Part shown: positions 1 through 10,795 of the stretch, piece by piece
How positions within the stretch are numbered: the first letter of the stretch is position 1
How the letters are laid out: each line of letters starts with the position of its first letter
NCBI GenBank assembly: GCA_014529385.2
Contig: CM043969.1
Coordinates: forward strand, 14,129,446-14,193,445
Source of the DNA: Adiantum capillus-veneris
Lineage: Eukaryota; Streptophyta; Polypodiopsida; Polypodiales; Pteridaceae
Length of the DNA stretch: 64,000 nucleotides
Reading direction: 5' to 3'
Position numbers and translations under genes: made by a program
The notes under the pieces: model-generated
Databases searched by the model: none
What the model was told of the DNA's origin: nothing
Seen by the model: the letters and a program-made list of their open reading frames with translations, nothing else

Positions 1-1394
1 GTACAGCAAACCAGTCGGTCTAAAAAATACAGTTAAAAAGTAGTGCAAAAAAGTCAGGTAACACAATAAAAGCACAGAGATATGTCCATTCCCAGATAAG
101 CCAAGGGTTAGGGTAAATCAATTTGACCCCTCAAATAGAGAGAAGACCGGATCCATAGCCCAAGACTCTACCCTTTCCAAATCAGAACATCCAATTGGAT
201 ACATTGAGGCATGCTACAACCCTAAACAATAACCTTATATATTATGTAATAAATCCTAATACAGAAAGACTAAACAGTCGGCTTTAAGTTAGTACTTTAG
301 AAAGCATGCATTACCTCATAACTACCATTCAAAAGAGCAACAGAATCCTATTCATCCTGTAGTTAGACATATGGCCAGTCAAAAACCTCTAAGGCCAGCA
401 GAGAGTAGTTCCTAGTATCCCATACAAAGGATCGGCAAGAAGCAAGTCAATCATTTCACAGTCAAACCATATTAGAACCACTAAATTTTATCAGCCGAGT
501 TCGGTATACCCAGTTCTCTATCACTATTTAGACATGCATTCAGCCATTTGTATGTTCAGGCATCATACACCCTTACAGCCAGTTCACCAAGCCAATCATA
601 GGCAAATATTTCCACACAATCATTGAGTACGTACAACATGCCACCAACGTATAGTACAATTGGCAGCAATGGAGAGGACAATACATCATAATCAACAAAT
701 ACCCATATGCCATATCCTTCCTATCCTAGAGGTTATTCACCAATGCCAAAAAATACCGCATAAGTACCTCTGTAGTGTCGACAGGTGCTTTCTTGCTAGG
801 AGCCATCGCTTGCAGAGTTTGAAGCACACACTCGATTGAATGCACACAATAGAATAAAAATAGAAAAGAACCCTTAACCGAATGGAAGCTAAGTGAGAGT
901 GAGCTCACCTTATAGGTTACTGGCTGTGGAGCCCGATCCGTAGTAGATAGATCTGCATCCCTTGAGTATCCACCCACCAAAGCAGAGGATGTGTGATGGC
1001 GCTACTTGCAAAAGCCCCAAAATAGAGAGGGCGGCGATCATTTCCTGCATCGGCTCGTGTAACGCTGTCACGCCAGCATGATGGACCCTAAAAAAAGGTA
1101 ATACACTTAAAGAACCAGTAGGCGCCCCAAAATTTTATTTACATGCCCCATGGGCCCCATTCCCACGTGGCAGTACACTTACTTTCCACCAAACTAACCT
1201 TAAGACAATAAAATGTAATGTACCAAGTAATGTACACCATAAAATCTCGACACCATGAAGTGCTACACAAGTGTGAAAGAATACACCCAGTAAATATGAA
1301 ACACTATGCCACCCTATGATTGCCAAGGATTTAAGGTAAAACTTAGTGATAAATTATGGCAGTAGTAGATCTATAGCCTGAGTGTTTTTAGATG
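1..1394. repeat. Left copy of 1.45-kb direct repeat, part 1
   Basis: This stretch matches 13493-14886 base for base with no indel (offset 13492). I count about six substitutions by eye, for example near 34, 38, 373, 897, 992 and 1143. It has no recognisable coding region. It contains a possible minus-strand first exon (start near 809, MAPSKKAP) followed by a GT donor, which is too little to call. The copy continues at 9157-9220 after the inserted CACTA element. It may be part of an LTR or a larger dispersed element that starts before the window. Confidence 0.9.
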
Positions 1395-1406
1395 CACTAC
1401 AAGAGG
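1395..1406 (+). repeat. CACTA terminal inverted repeat, left
   Basis: CACTACAAGAGG is a 12-bp exact inverted match to 9145-9156, and the match breaks at the next base (T against C). The preceding ATG is one half of the target duplication. Confidence 0.95.
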
Positions 1407-1429
1407 TTGTGTGCTCTTGTGACGCTGTT

Positions 1430-1658
1430 AGCGACGGAAATACATTGGGTTTTTATAACCCCCGGCGTCTCTAAAACCGTCGCTACGAGCGTCGCTACGA
1501 GAGCGTCGCTATAGGCGTCGCTATATGCGTCGCTATGAGCGTCGCTATATAGCGACGCATATAGCGACGCCTATAGCGACGTTTACACAGAAGACTATAG
1601 CGACGCTCATAGCGACGCTACAGAGCCATAAATAGCGACGCTTATAGCGACGCCCGAG
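1430..1658. repeat. Left subterminal repeats of the CACTA, forming a large palindrome
   Basis: About six copies of GTCGCTA in one orientation (1480-1545) are followed by about eight copies of TAGCGAC in the other (1549-1655), with the turn at about 1548. Subterminal motifs of this kind bind the accessory TnpA protein in En/Spm. Here they can also fold into a long hairpin. Confidence 0.85.
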
Positions 1659-1671
1659 AGATTTTTTTTTT

Positions 1672-1700
1672 GGTGGCAGGGCATTGAATGCCCTGCCACC
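1672..1700. repeat. Perfect 14-bp-arm inverted repeat
   Basis: Arms GGTGGCAGGGCATT (1672-1685) and AATGCCCTGCCACC (1687-1700) are separated by one base, just inside the subterminal repeat block and after a T-run. In the minus-strand direction it lies downstream of both transposon genes and could be a transcript 3'-end hairpin. That role is inference. Confidence 0.8.
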
Positions 1701-1796
1701 CATCAACCATATTGTACTTGATTCACTTTTTAAAAAAAGTGCAAAGGTAGATAATAGACCCAAAATAGTCACCCACAAGATGCATTGTTTGCAAAA

Positions 1797-1920
1797 TTGA
1801 CAATTGTACACATCATAGGCAAAGTGAATTGATTGGCAAATGTAATAATGACAATTGTACAACATCATAGGCATAAAGAATTGATTGGCAAAAGGAACTG
1901 CGGTGACAAATGTAATAATA
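1797..1920. repeat. Imperfect tandem duplication (~60 bp) in the CACTA 3' region
   Basis: The block running from TTGACAATTGTACA through CATCATAGGCA, GAATTGATTGGCAAA and TGTAATAAT occurs twice in a row with small indels. No coding potential is seen. Confidence 0.7.
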
Positions 1921-2018
1921 TACATGGTTCAAAAAGACGTATAAAATCCGTCTCATGATACATAAGCTATGAGAAACCCTAAACTAATGCTATCTAGCTA
2001 CGGCTAAACTGACGTTGT

Positions 2019-3332
2019 CTAGTCAGACGTCTCATCGCGTCCAAGCGGCGTATCTGTCGGATTCTGCAAAAAAAGACAATAAGACAGCTTTCAGTAAGTA
2101 TAAACATATAACGACATTTATAAAACAATACAAAAAATAAAAAAGAGTAAACCCTAATACTAACCATGCCGCCGCGAGAACTGAGAATGTCCATCAGGGT
2201 GTTTAAGCCCTTCCTGCCTGCGTACTCGCGCTCGTACGGTGTGGGATCACGTCCTGTCATCGACCACTGTCAAAACATACAAAGATTTCATTATGTTAGA
2301 ACTAAAAAACTCATAAACCCTAAACTATCGAACATGCATAAAGAGCAATGTGAAAAGACTTACAAAATCGGCCTCAAATGATGCCCATCCACCGCTCCCC
2401 AAGTGGTGCGAGCTCCCTGCCTCTACTCGCGCTCTGGCTGCATCCTTTTGTTGCTTCCACTTGTCGGGATTCTCGCGCGCTGCTTTCTTCGCATTCTTCC
2501 AATCTTCTTTGGCCAGCCAATCTGGCCTGTTCCACCCATTCTTGATTGCTTTTTGCACTTCGGAACGCTTGTGTTTGCAGTATTCGCGCATTCGAATCTT
2601 CATCAGGTCTTCATTGAAGCGCTGATCCCGTGTTGGAACGGGAAACTCATCATGAAGTATGCTTATGACTCTGTTTTTTAAATCACTTGGTACTTCACTC
2701 CATTTGTTTAGTATGTAGTGTCTAAACAGCTGAGAGCAAAGACCACGCATGCGCGAGATCACCTTCTTGCCGTCATCATCCATGATGATGCCGCCGCTGA
2801 TGTCGACGGAGTAAGGCAAGCCCTCTGGCCGGTGACGCGTGAACCTGGGTGTCCCGGCAGGGGTCTCTAGTGGCGTGTCGATGGGGGTACGGACGTCAGG
2901 TGTCTCCACCGGCGTCTGGGCCCCGAAGCGAGGAGTGTCGAGTGGGGTGGCTCCTGGCGGAGTAGGTAGAGGTGTGTAGCTTCTAGGAACAGTCAGTCGT
3001 GCAAAACCTGGCGTAGATGGCGATGCTGTGGCTGGTGTGGGGGCGGGCAAAGAAGGGGAGGGTAAAGAGCCTCGTCGAACACGAGGCGGTGTGGAGGCAT
3101 CGGTGGCGGAATCCCCACAACAACCGCCACCGCCACCACTAGAGCGCCGGTGTCTAGACGAGTGTGAAGCTCGTCTCGTCGACGCCGAGGCTTAGGAGGG
3201 CGCCGAATGCTCCGAAAGAGAGGGAGATGCGGATGGTGTAGGAACGCGCGATGATGCGCCAGAGCGATGACGCTCCACGTACCACTGTCTCTGCTGCGGT
3301 GACAAAGAAGAAAGAAACTCCTCATCATCCAT
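2019..3332 (-). pseudogene. TnpA-like accessory gene of the CACTA element (En/Spm plant transposase family), one in-frame stop
   Basis: Three exons fit GT-AG rules and keep frame: 3332-2364, 2266-2165 and 2063-2019 (stop TAG), giving about 371 residues. The first exon starts with ATG after an acceptor (TGCAG), suggesting a 5'UTR intron. The N-terminal third is rich in Pro, Thr and Ser (TP repeats). The remainder is the basic, Trp- and Lys-rich domain of plant En/Spm accessory proteins, ending with SSHHLGSGGWASFEADF and then TGRDPTPYEREYAGRKG. In En/Spm such proteins bind subterminal repeats, here probably the GCGTCGC arrays. A single TAA at 3192-3194 interrupts an otherwise open frame after residue 46, so this copy is probably null unless the stop is read through. 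It lies 272 bp downstream of the transposase gene on the same strand. Confidence 0.8.
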
Positions 3333-3604
3333 ACCTGCATTAAACACACGAATATTTAAACTTAATATTGAATGAATAGAGTAGACAATGACGCAAAGAC
3401 CATTAAATACAATGACGTAATGACGCATATAAATACAATGACGCAATGAATCGAGTGATAGAAGAGGCAAGTCGAAAACTCAGAATTTTCAATCAAAAGA
3501 TGTGAGCGCGAGTAGAAAAGAGCGTTATACACCATGGAAGGTACTTAGAGAGCCAGAGCTTTTACAACACGGAGCAAAATTGTTCAAATACAATATTTGT
3601 GGCT

Positions 3605-6600
3605 TTAAGAGATCTCTCTCTCATCCTCGCATAACTCAGCATAACTTCCTATATCTATATAGAGCTCTCCGTTTAAACACATATCCTCTGTTTCATTTTG
3701 TAGCTCCTCTGCATGCACCCCATATAGAGTAGTAGCATCTTGATGCTCGTCTGGCACCACCGCAACGGCTTCTGATTGAGCATCTTCTCTGATCTCCTCC
3801 ATTGATGTCGTTGTGATTGGCACATGGTAGCCTTCATACGTCCTTGCACTACGAGGGGCTACCTCTATGACGTACCACCAGTTTGATGTAGACTTTGTAG
3901 GATGAAATATTACCTGCCAGAGCCACATAACTTACATGAGAGCTTTCAAGCACATAACTTGTAAAAGGGGGATGTTAACTATTTACATACTTACTTGTTC
4001 ACAATGCTCGGGTAGTACGAAAGTGTCTCTTAGGTCAGTCCATTTCTTAGTAGAATCCACCTCAAGAAAACCAGACTCTCCTCTACGCACAGTAGCGTTG
4101 CGACCCTCCATGATTATCTTGAACCATTGCACGTCGAACAAGTCGACAAAAAATCCTCTGTAATCGATCCTCAAAATCTCTTGCAGCGTGCCGAAGTAAG
4201 TGAGTTCCGCCACCACAGGATCTGCATCAGAGGAACGTCGTCGACTAGACTGTTCAAATTTTGCCATGATTCCACAATCTTGAGTAAAACGCTTTTTGTC
4301 GATTCGTTCCACCCTAAAATGTCAACCTTTACACCATGCTGCTGTGTATGACTTATACTACAACGAACAAAGATTATGAGTGGCCATTCAAACGTTTATA
4401 AATAAAGTCACTTGCTAGTCGTACATTGCAAACTTACCTTGGTCGCGCAACCCCGAGAGTACTCCCACTCTTCTTCAGTCACTTCGTCACCGCATTGTTG
4501 TGCGCTTTTCAATTGGTTGTGCAACCATCTTAAGCTCATGAAGGTTGGTAGGCTCTCCAGAACCGCTGGATAGTGCATCGGTGGTCTTCTTCCCCGTCTC
4601 CACTCGATTCGTACCCTTTGTCGCTCTTGCTTTGCATCCTCATATTGTGAAATCCACTTTTGCATCACTGGATTGTGAAGCATGCAAAATCGGTTGATTT
4701 TAGCCTCTAGATCTTCCGTCATCTTCTTCTCAACATCGAGATTGCACATGACAATCCCAGATATGCGCTCATCATCTATGGTTCGCCATAGCGTGTCCCG
4801 GGATTTATCAAATCCATCTAGCCACTCTCCAATGTACACTAGGGACTCTGATACCAACCAACCTTCTGCCATGCTACCCTCCGGACGTGCCTTTTGACGC
4901 ACATATCCCTTAAGCGTTTTCATGAAACGCTCTAAGAAGAACATCCATCTGGAATGAACTGTGCCAGCTATTTCCACCTCATCAACTATGTGAACAAGAA
5001 GATGCACCTGAATGGTTAGCATTGTAGTAGGAAAATGTTTCTCAAACATGCACACAAGCTCCGCAGCATTTAGTTTGGCGAATGGTATGGAGTCTATGTT
5101 GATCTCCTTTTGTGAGATCCATTGCACCAGCTTTGCAAGTTTGTAGATTGTGTTACGGATGTCGAGAGACAAACATCCCTCAATGGCAACCGGTAAAATA
5201 AACTGTAAAGTATGTGCAGCAATGATATTAAAGTCCACATTTTATGCAATGATATTAAAGACCACTATGAACGTACCTGACACATTTTATGCCAATCGTG
5301 TGACTTCAAACCGGTAAGCTTTCCTTCTTTAGTAAAACACGTTCGGAGCGAGTGCATTACGCCAGTGGGGGTCCGCAAAGATCGAATGGCCTCTTTTACT
5401 TTGCGTTCTTGGGCTCCTGTGAAAATCCATGGTGCTTTAGGGAGTTTTATCGATCCATCAGACGCTGTTTGCGGCCAATATTGCTCCATACGATCCACAT
5501 TTCTAAGGTCAACTCTGGCTCCCAAAGTATCTTTCTTGCCGGTCAAATGGTCCCATAGTAGATTACCCACATTCTTGAATATGTGCATTGGATCGAGCAA
5601 GTGATTGATCATGAGTCGGGGCCAGTATGGTAACTCGTACCATAGAGATAGTCTCTTCATCCCTGGAGGCAATCCATCATCGCACATCTCCTTCTGCTCT
5701 AACCATGCTTGTGTAGACATCCTTGGTGGCTCTCTTCCCAAAAAGCCGTCGCGTAACACATGATTCTCTGGAAGATACGCTTGATGACCTTCGTAGATTT
5801 GCTTCTTCAGTGAGGGTGCCCTACGTGCATTCAGTCTAGGTCCACATGTGACACATGCTCTATATCCGCTTGTTTGAAGCCCTGCATGTATACACATGAT
5901 AATAGATCAACTATGGGAAAAAACAATATTTACAGTGTCTGAGTGAGGAGTGTCAATAGATCACCTGAGCATTCTGTTAGTCCGGGATAGTCATGCATGG
6001 TCCACATTAGAATGCCTCTGATCAAAGCATTCCGTCGTCCTGTGTGTCGGCTCATATCCACCACCTCTATGCCAATCCACAATTGTTGTAGCTCTTCCAA
6101 TAGTGGAAGAAGATACACATCCATATTCCCCACTTTATATCGCCCTGGCACAATCAAGCTTAGCCATAGGTGTCCCTTCTTCGTAGTCAACCACGGGGGA
6201 ATGTTGTAGTTGACGATGACAACGGGCCATACACTGTAAGATGTTGATCTTTGACCAAATGGATTTACGCCATCCATAGCCAGGCCTAAGCGCAAATTTT
6301 GAGCTTCCCTGGCAAAATCCGACCATGTTCCATGTATATGTTTCCAAGCTGCGCAATCTGCAGGAATTCGTAGCACACCATCCGAAGATTTATTCTCCTC
6401 ATGCCATGATGCTAGGGCGGCCATGGACTTACATTCGAAGAAATGCTTGATGCGAGGAAGCAGAGGAAAATGTCGCAAAACCTTTTGTGGAATTTTTGTC
6501 CCGTGGAGATCTACTCGATATCTTTCGGAATCACATTTCGGACACTTCTCCATGTCTGTGTATTCCCCTCTGAAAAGAATGCAGTCATTAGGACAAGCGT

Positions 6601-7333
6601 GGATAGAATTGTAATCCATCCCCAAGTTTCGCAAAATCTTTCTTGCTTCATCTCGGGAATCTGGCATCACATTGTCAGCTGGTAGTATGTGCTCTTTTAG
6701 CAATCTACACAACATAAAAATATGATACAGTCGTGTAAAAATCTATCAGATCATTGTACATTTAGAGTTCTATTAAAGTAAACTAATTGTAATAGATCAC
6801 CTGAAAAGCGCTGGGACGCTAGTGTCACTCCATCCAAACTTTGCCTGCATGTTGAGAAGAACCAGGAGTGCTTTCAATCTAGACATACGTGCTCCATTAT
6901 ACAATGGCGTATCGGCTTCACTTTTCATATCATCATAGATAAGCCTTTCTGAATCCATGATCGTCTCGATTATTTCATCAATCTCGGGCTCAAACATTGC
7001 CTCGTTGGGAATGTGCTCTGCATGATCATCCCCCGAGCTGTCAGAGGCTACATCTTGTGGCCTCACATATGCTGCTTGACCAAAGCGCCTGCGAACACGT
7101 CTATTGGGTTGCAAGATTGCTGCTTGTTGGCCAGCGTCAGAGTCCGACGAGTTATAATTGGCAACAACTCGATCTATAATAGATGGATCGAACTCGCCAA
7201 ATTCGCGAACGTGCTGCAAAGAAACACGTCTTGTCCGTCGCACAGCATGCTTGCATTGATTACAAGGACATAAGACCCTCGTTGAGAGATAGGTGTTTCG
7301 GTTGGACGGTCCCACATCCTCGTCGCTACTCAT
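3605..7333 (-). pseudogene. TNP2-type CACTA transposase, six exons, one in-frame TGA
   Basis: Exons 7333-6801, 6704-5965, 5881-5277, 5202-4438, 4357-3995 and 3913-3605 all have GT-AG borders and consistent phases, giving about 1104 codons. ATG is at 7331-7333. The N-terminus has a Cys/His motif (CPCNQCKH) like the transposase-associated domain. The catalytic core follows: D1 in LAMDGVNPFG, D2 in MHDYPGL, then C(2)C 18 residues later (ACVTC, made across the 5882-5964 intron), then LLDPMHIFKN. H(3)H (VHLLVH) is followed 20 residues on by E in FLERFM. The C-terminal exons match the DUF4218 and DUF4216 regions of plant TNP2 (ELTYFGTLQEI, VLPEHCEQ). It acts in the nucleus to cut and paste CACTA ends. 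An in-frame TGA at 4322-4324 lies in the fifth exon before the DUF4216 part, so this copy is probably damaged. Confidence 0.9.
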
Positions 7334-7879
<546 letters not shown>

Positions 7880-8072
7880 CTAGATGGTCATTGTGTCGGG
7901 GATGTAGTGACTCTTGCCGCCCTGAAGATCCACCTTCTTCCCTATCTTCTGAAGACATTTCACCAGTACTTTTGGATCGACGGAGCCCACCATGAGTGAA
8001 GGCAGCAATACCCTATATTCCATTGAGGGCTTTCTTCACCCGCTTCATGCAGGCATCGCAGTCTATGGAGAC
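7880..8072 (-). pseudogene. Captured exon of a heavy-metal-associated (HMA) isoprenylated-plant-protein-like gene
   Basis: On the minus strand an acceptor (GATTTAG at about 8079-8073) opens an exon reading VSIDCDACMKRVKKALNGI. This is the start of an HMA domain with its CxxC metal site and the alpha-helix after it. In plant HIPP/ATX1-like genes an intron commonly precedes this position. A TAG (8013-8015) and a frame change follow. The end of the same domain is then recognisable as DPKVLVKCLQKIGKKVDL, and the frame closes at 7880-7882. The family binds copper or other metal ions through CxxC and often ends in a prenylation box, which is not present here. The middle strand of the domain looks deleted. 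The fragment lies in the same orientation as the transposon genes, between two similar AT-rich blocks, and is best explained as host-gene capture by the CACTA element. Confidence 0.78.
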
Positions 8073-8656
8073 CTAAATCTAATCTAATATAACGTAAATC
8101 TAAATCTAGCTTAAATAAACGTAAATCTAGTTAAAAATAAACCTAAATCTAATTTAATGTAAGTCTACATATAACCTAATCTTTAACGTCTTTTAAGATA
8201 GTTTCCTACGACGTTATAACTCTCTTCTTCTTGTGTGTGTGCGCGTGTGTGGATGTGTGTGCCAATAAAAAGAGATAAATGGTATAACCTTTCTATCACC
8301 CATGCCAAGTATGATAGATTGATTATGTCATTTCCCTCTTGAATAATAGGTCTTGAGTTCAACTCCTCGTTGGCTAGATCTTTAGGTCTTTTAATTTTAA
8401 TTAGTTTCCTACGACGTTAAATTAGTTTCTCTCTCTATCTCTCTCAATGTGTGTGCGTTTTTTTGGATCGTATGCATGTTTTCTCTCTCTTTTCCTCTCT
8501 CAATGTGTGCGTTTTTTGTTTATGCATGTTCTCTCTCTCTTTTCCTCTCTCAATGCGTGCGTTTTTTGTTTATGCATGCTCTCTCTCTCTTTTTCTCTCT
8601 CAATGTGTGTGTGCATTCTTTGTTTATGTATGTGTGTGTGCGTTTTTGTTTTTGTT

Positions 8657-8708
<52 letters not shown>

Positions 8709-8729
8709 AACACTATGTGTGTGTGTGTA

Positions 8730-8764
<35 letters not shown>

Positions 8765-8826
8765 AAGAGGGGAAGGGAACATGAGAATGAGGAGAGGGAA
8801 GGAGCATACCTGGCTCTCCTTCCTCT

Positions 8827-8880
<54 letters not shown>

Positions 8881-9008
8881 AGAAGAAAAAGAGAGAGAGA
8901 GAGAGAGAGAGAGTGAGGGAGAGCGTTACCTGCTCCTTGCTTGAGGGCGCCAAAAAACTCAGATCTGAGATCTGAGTTTTTAGGCGCGCTCGGTTATTTT
9001 TTTACCCC
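8073..9008. other. CACTA 5' region: compound microsatellites, presumed promoter side
   Basis: There is no gene. From 8200 to 8945 the sequence is low complexity: four imperfect copies of a CTCTCTTTTCCTCTCTCAATGTGTGCG-like unit (8430-8600), then (CT)n 8660-8705, (GT)n 8714-8742, (GA)n, (GT)n 8831-8879 and (GA)n 8890-8913. Long reading frames here are translations of these repeats and not genes. Confidence 0.85.
8947..8987. repeat. Hairpin-forming inverted repeat
   Basis: GCGCC, an A-run and CTCAGATCT are mirrored by AGATCTGAG, a T-run and GGCGC around a short centre. It sits directly inside the right subterminal repeats of the CACTA. Confidence 0.75.
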
Positions 9009-9135
9009 AGCCGGCGTCGCTATGAGCGTCGCTATAAGCGTCGCTATGAGCGTCGCAAATTTCTTTGTAAATTTGCGACGCTCATAGCGACGCCGGGAAA
9101 AAAAAAATTGAGCGTCGCTGTGTGAGCGTCGCTAA
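9009..9135. repeat. Right subterminal repeats of the CACTA, with a 25-bp-arm hairpin
   Basis: Copies of GCGTCGCTATGA fill this block. Positions 9038-9062 and 9069-9093 are perfect 25-bp inverted arms around a 6-bp loop (CTTTGT). The motif is the same as at the left end, as expected for accessory-protein binding sites. Confidence 0.88.
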
Positions 9136-9144
9136 TATGAAGAG

Positions 9145-9156
9145 CCTCTTGTAGTG
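9145..9156 (-). repeat. CACTA terminal inverted repeat, right
   Basis: CCTCTTGTAGTG is the exact reverse complement of 1395-1406 and is followed by the second ATG target copy (9157-9159). Confidence 0.95.
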
Positions 9157-9220
9157 ATGGATAACCAGATACAATGTGAGGTAAAAAGAGCACAAGAAAG
9201 GGAGAGAGATGTTTTATTAG
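9157..9220. repeat. Left copy of 1.45-kb direct repeat, part 2
   Basis: This stretch matches 14884-14947 with one substitution seen (AAAAAG against AAACAG near 9186). The match stops abruptly at 9220, where LINE sequence begins. The right copy carries on with unrelated sequence. Confidence 0.9.
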
Positions 9221-10789
9221 TACTCCAATCATAAGGCATACCATGTTGAAGTGCAAGGTTGAACATATCACACATCCACTCATGGGTAAAATCTCCCGTC
9301 CATTTGATCATCTCCGGCTCCGGCTTGATACCTTGAAGATCTCCCGCTTTGGGAGTGGCCAACTTTTCAAGCCCACAGCATACATCCTCAATAGTAAAAA
9401 AAGACGGCATACATGGGAGTGAACCATAAAATGGCATTTTTTCAGTATTTGCTTGCTCATATAATTGCCTACAATGTGTGTACATATCCACTAGACTCAA
9501 GTTACCAAAATTCTCAACCCACTTGCCTCTCAAGTTTCTCCAAAATCTTCCACATGCATGTGCCTTTTCTTGGACTTGAAATTCTTGTTGCTTTACTTCC
9601 TATCTTCTTCTCTTCTTTTGAATCAATGCCTTGTATGTATGCAAATGACTTTGATAGTTGTCTTTGTCCATAGTTGCATCAAGCTTTATCAAGGACTTTC
9701 GAGCATCTTGACATTCTTTATCAAACCACCTTTTGCGTGATCTATCTTTGTTGATACCATGGAGATGCTTTATGGCAAAGCATTCTTCCGCACAAGAACA
9801 AATAGCTTTCTTGAAAGCTTCCCATTTAGTTTCCAATGGTGCATCACATTGAAGCTTTGTCATCCATAATTTTTGCTCAACCATTTCAATGTACATTGGT
9901 GCCCGTTTGAAATCCATACATAGTGATAACTTCTCTTTCCTTTGGCTGAGATTATCATGTTTAGTTGCTTCTCCACATGAAAGGTCAATACATAAGGTGC
10001 GATGGTCAGATTCCGGGGTCCATTGACCAAACATAAAACTCTTTATGCGATACATGAGAGTAGCATATAGTCAATCACACTATCCCCATTATGTCTCCTA
10101 CATGTAAATCCATTGGTTCCACTCCACAAAGATACACCATTGGCAATGAGCATACCCGTGCTATTACACATGTGTAAAAGTAACTTTCCATAGTGCTCCG
10201 GCTCTTTCTCATCCATTGAAGTACGATCATACAAGTGAACTTCCTCCAACTCCCTTGAAATGTATGGCATATCAAATTGTTGAGTATCATGTTGCAATGT
10301 TTTTGTGGGAGCATTCATATCCCCAAATACAATAACATCACCTTCACCTTTGAAATAAGCAATGTCCTCTTCCAAATCAAAAAATGGTTGATCTCTATCC
10401 ATGCAAGCATAAAAGGGAGAATCATGATGAGGAATGTAGCAACCGGCTACAAAAATGGGTGCTCTTTTTGGTGTCATAATTTTCAGCCATACATAACGTT
10501 TGTACTTGTCATCTTTCACAATTGATACAAAATCTTCCAATCCTTTCTTAACCATACATGCTAACCCTCCTTGTCCTCTTCGTTGCTTGAGATTCTTTGA
10601 CCACATCAATGAATGTACATTGTAATCCTCCAAGCCGTTAATCCTTTGTGTATCATGCTCCCAAGTTTCAACAAGAAGTACAACATGGGCTTTGCTTGTT
10701 AGTTCATCAATGCCAACCCCCGCATTCCATGGGTATCCATTACAATTCCAAAAGCATATTTTCAATTGTAACTCGGTCTCATAGGTCAC
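9221..10789 (-). pseudogene. LINE ORF2: APE-type endonuclease, truncated before reverse transcriptase
   Basis: The frame opens directly after ORF1 and contains the endonuclease signatures in order: CFWNCNGYPWN, LLVETW, VAGCYIPHH, VFGDMNA, SVIDYML and ESDHRTL. This is the apurinic-type nuclease that nicks target DNA for target-primed reverse transcription. A frameshift near 10050 separates the last two motifs, and an in-frame TAG lies at 9600-9602. The linker after it (GKWVENFGN ... EKLATPKAGD ... LQHGMPYDW) is the usual region between endonuclease and reverse transcriptase. The coding sequence then ends at 9221, so the whole reverse transcriptase and 3' end are missing. LINE copies normally lose the 5' end, so this 3' loss must reflect deletion or recombination. 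Confidence 0.88.
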
Positions 10790-10795
10790 GCATCC

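Noticed and set aside
726..980. Minus-strand frame repeated at 14218-14472, ending in MAPSKKAPVDTTE before a GT donor
   Set aside because: It may be a first exon of the unknown element, but only about 13 codons are plausible and no second exon was found.
8350..8385. GGTCTTGAGTTCAACTCC resembles a tRNA B box (tRNA-derived SINE?)
   Set aside because: No A box at the right distance, no tRNA-like fold and no poly(A) or target duplication were seen.
8447..8975. Several overlapping open frames of 60-165 codons on both strands
   Set aside because: They are translations of (CT)n, (GT)n and (GA)n tracts; the same holds at 11925-12408, 16739-17133, 32522-32873 and 37833-38064.
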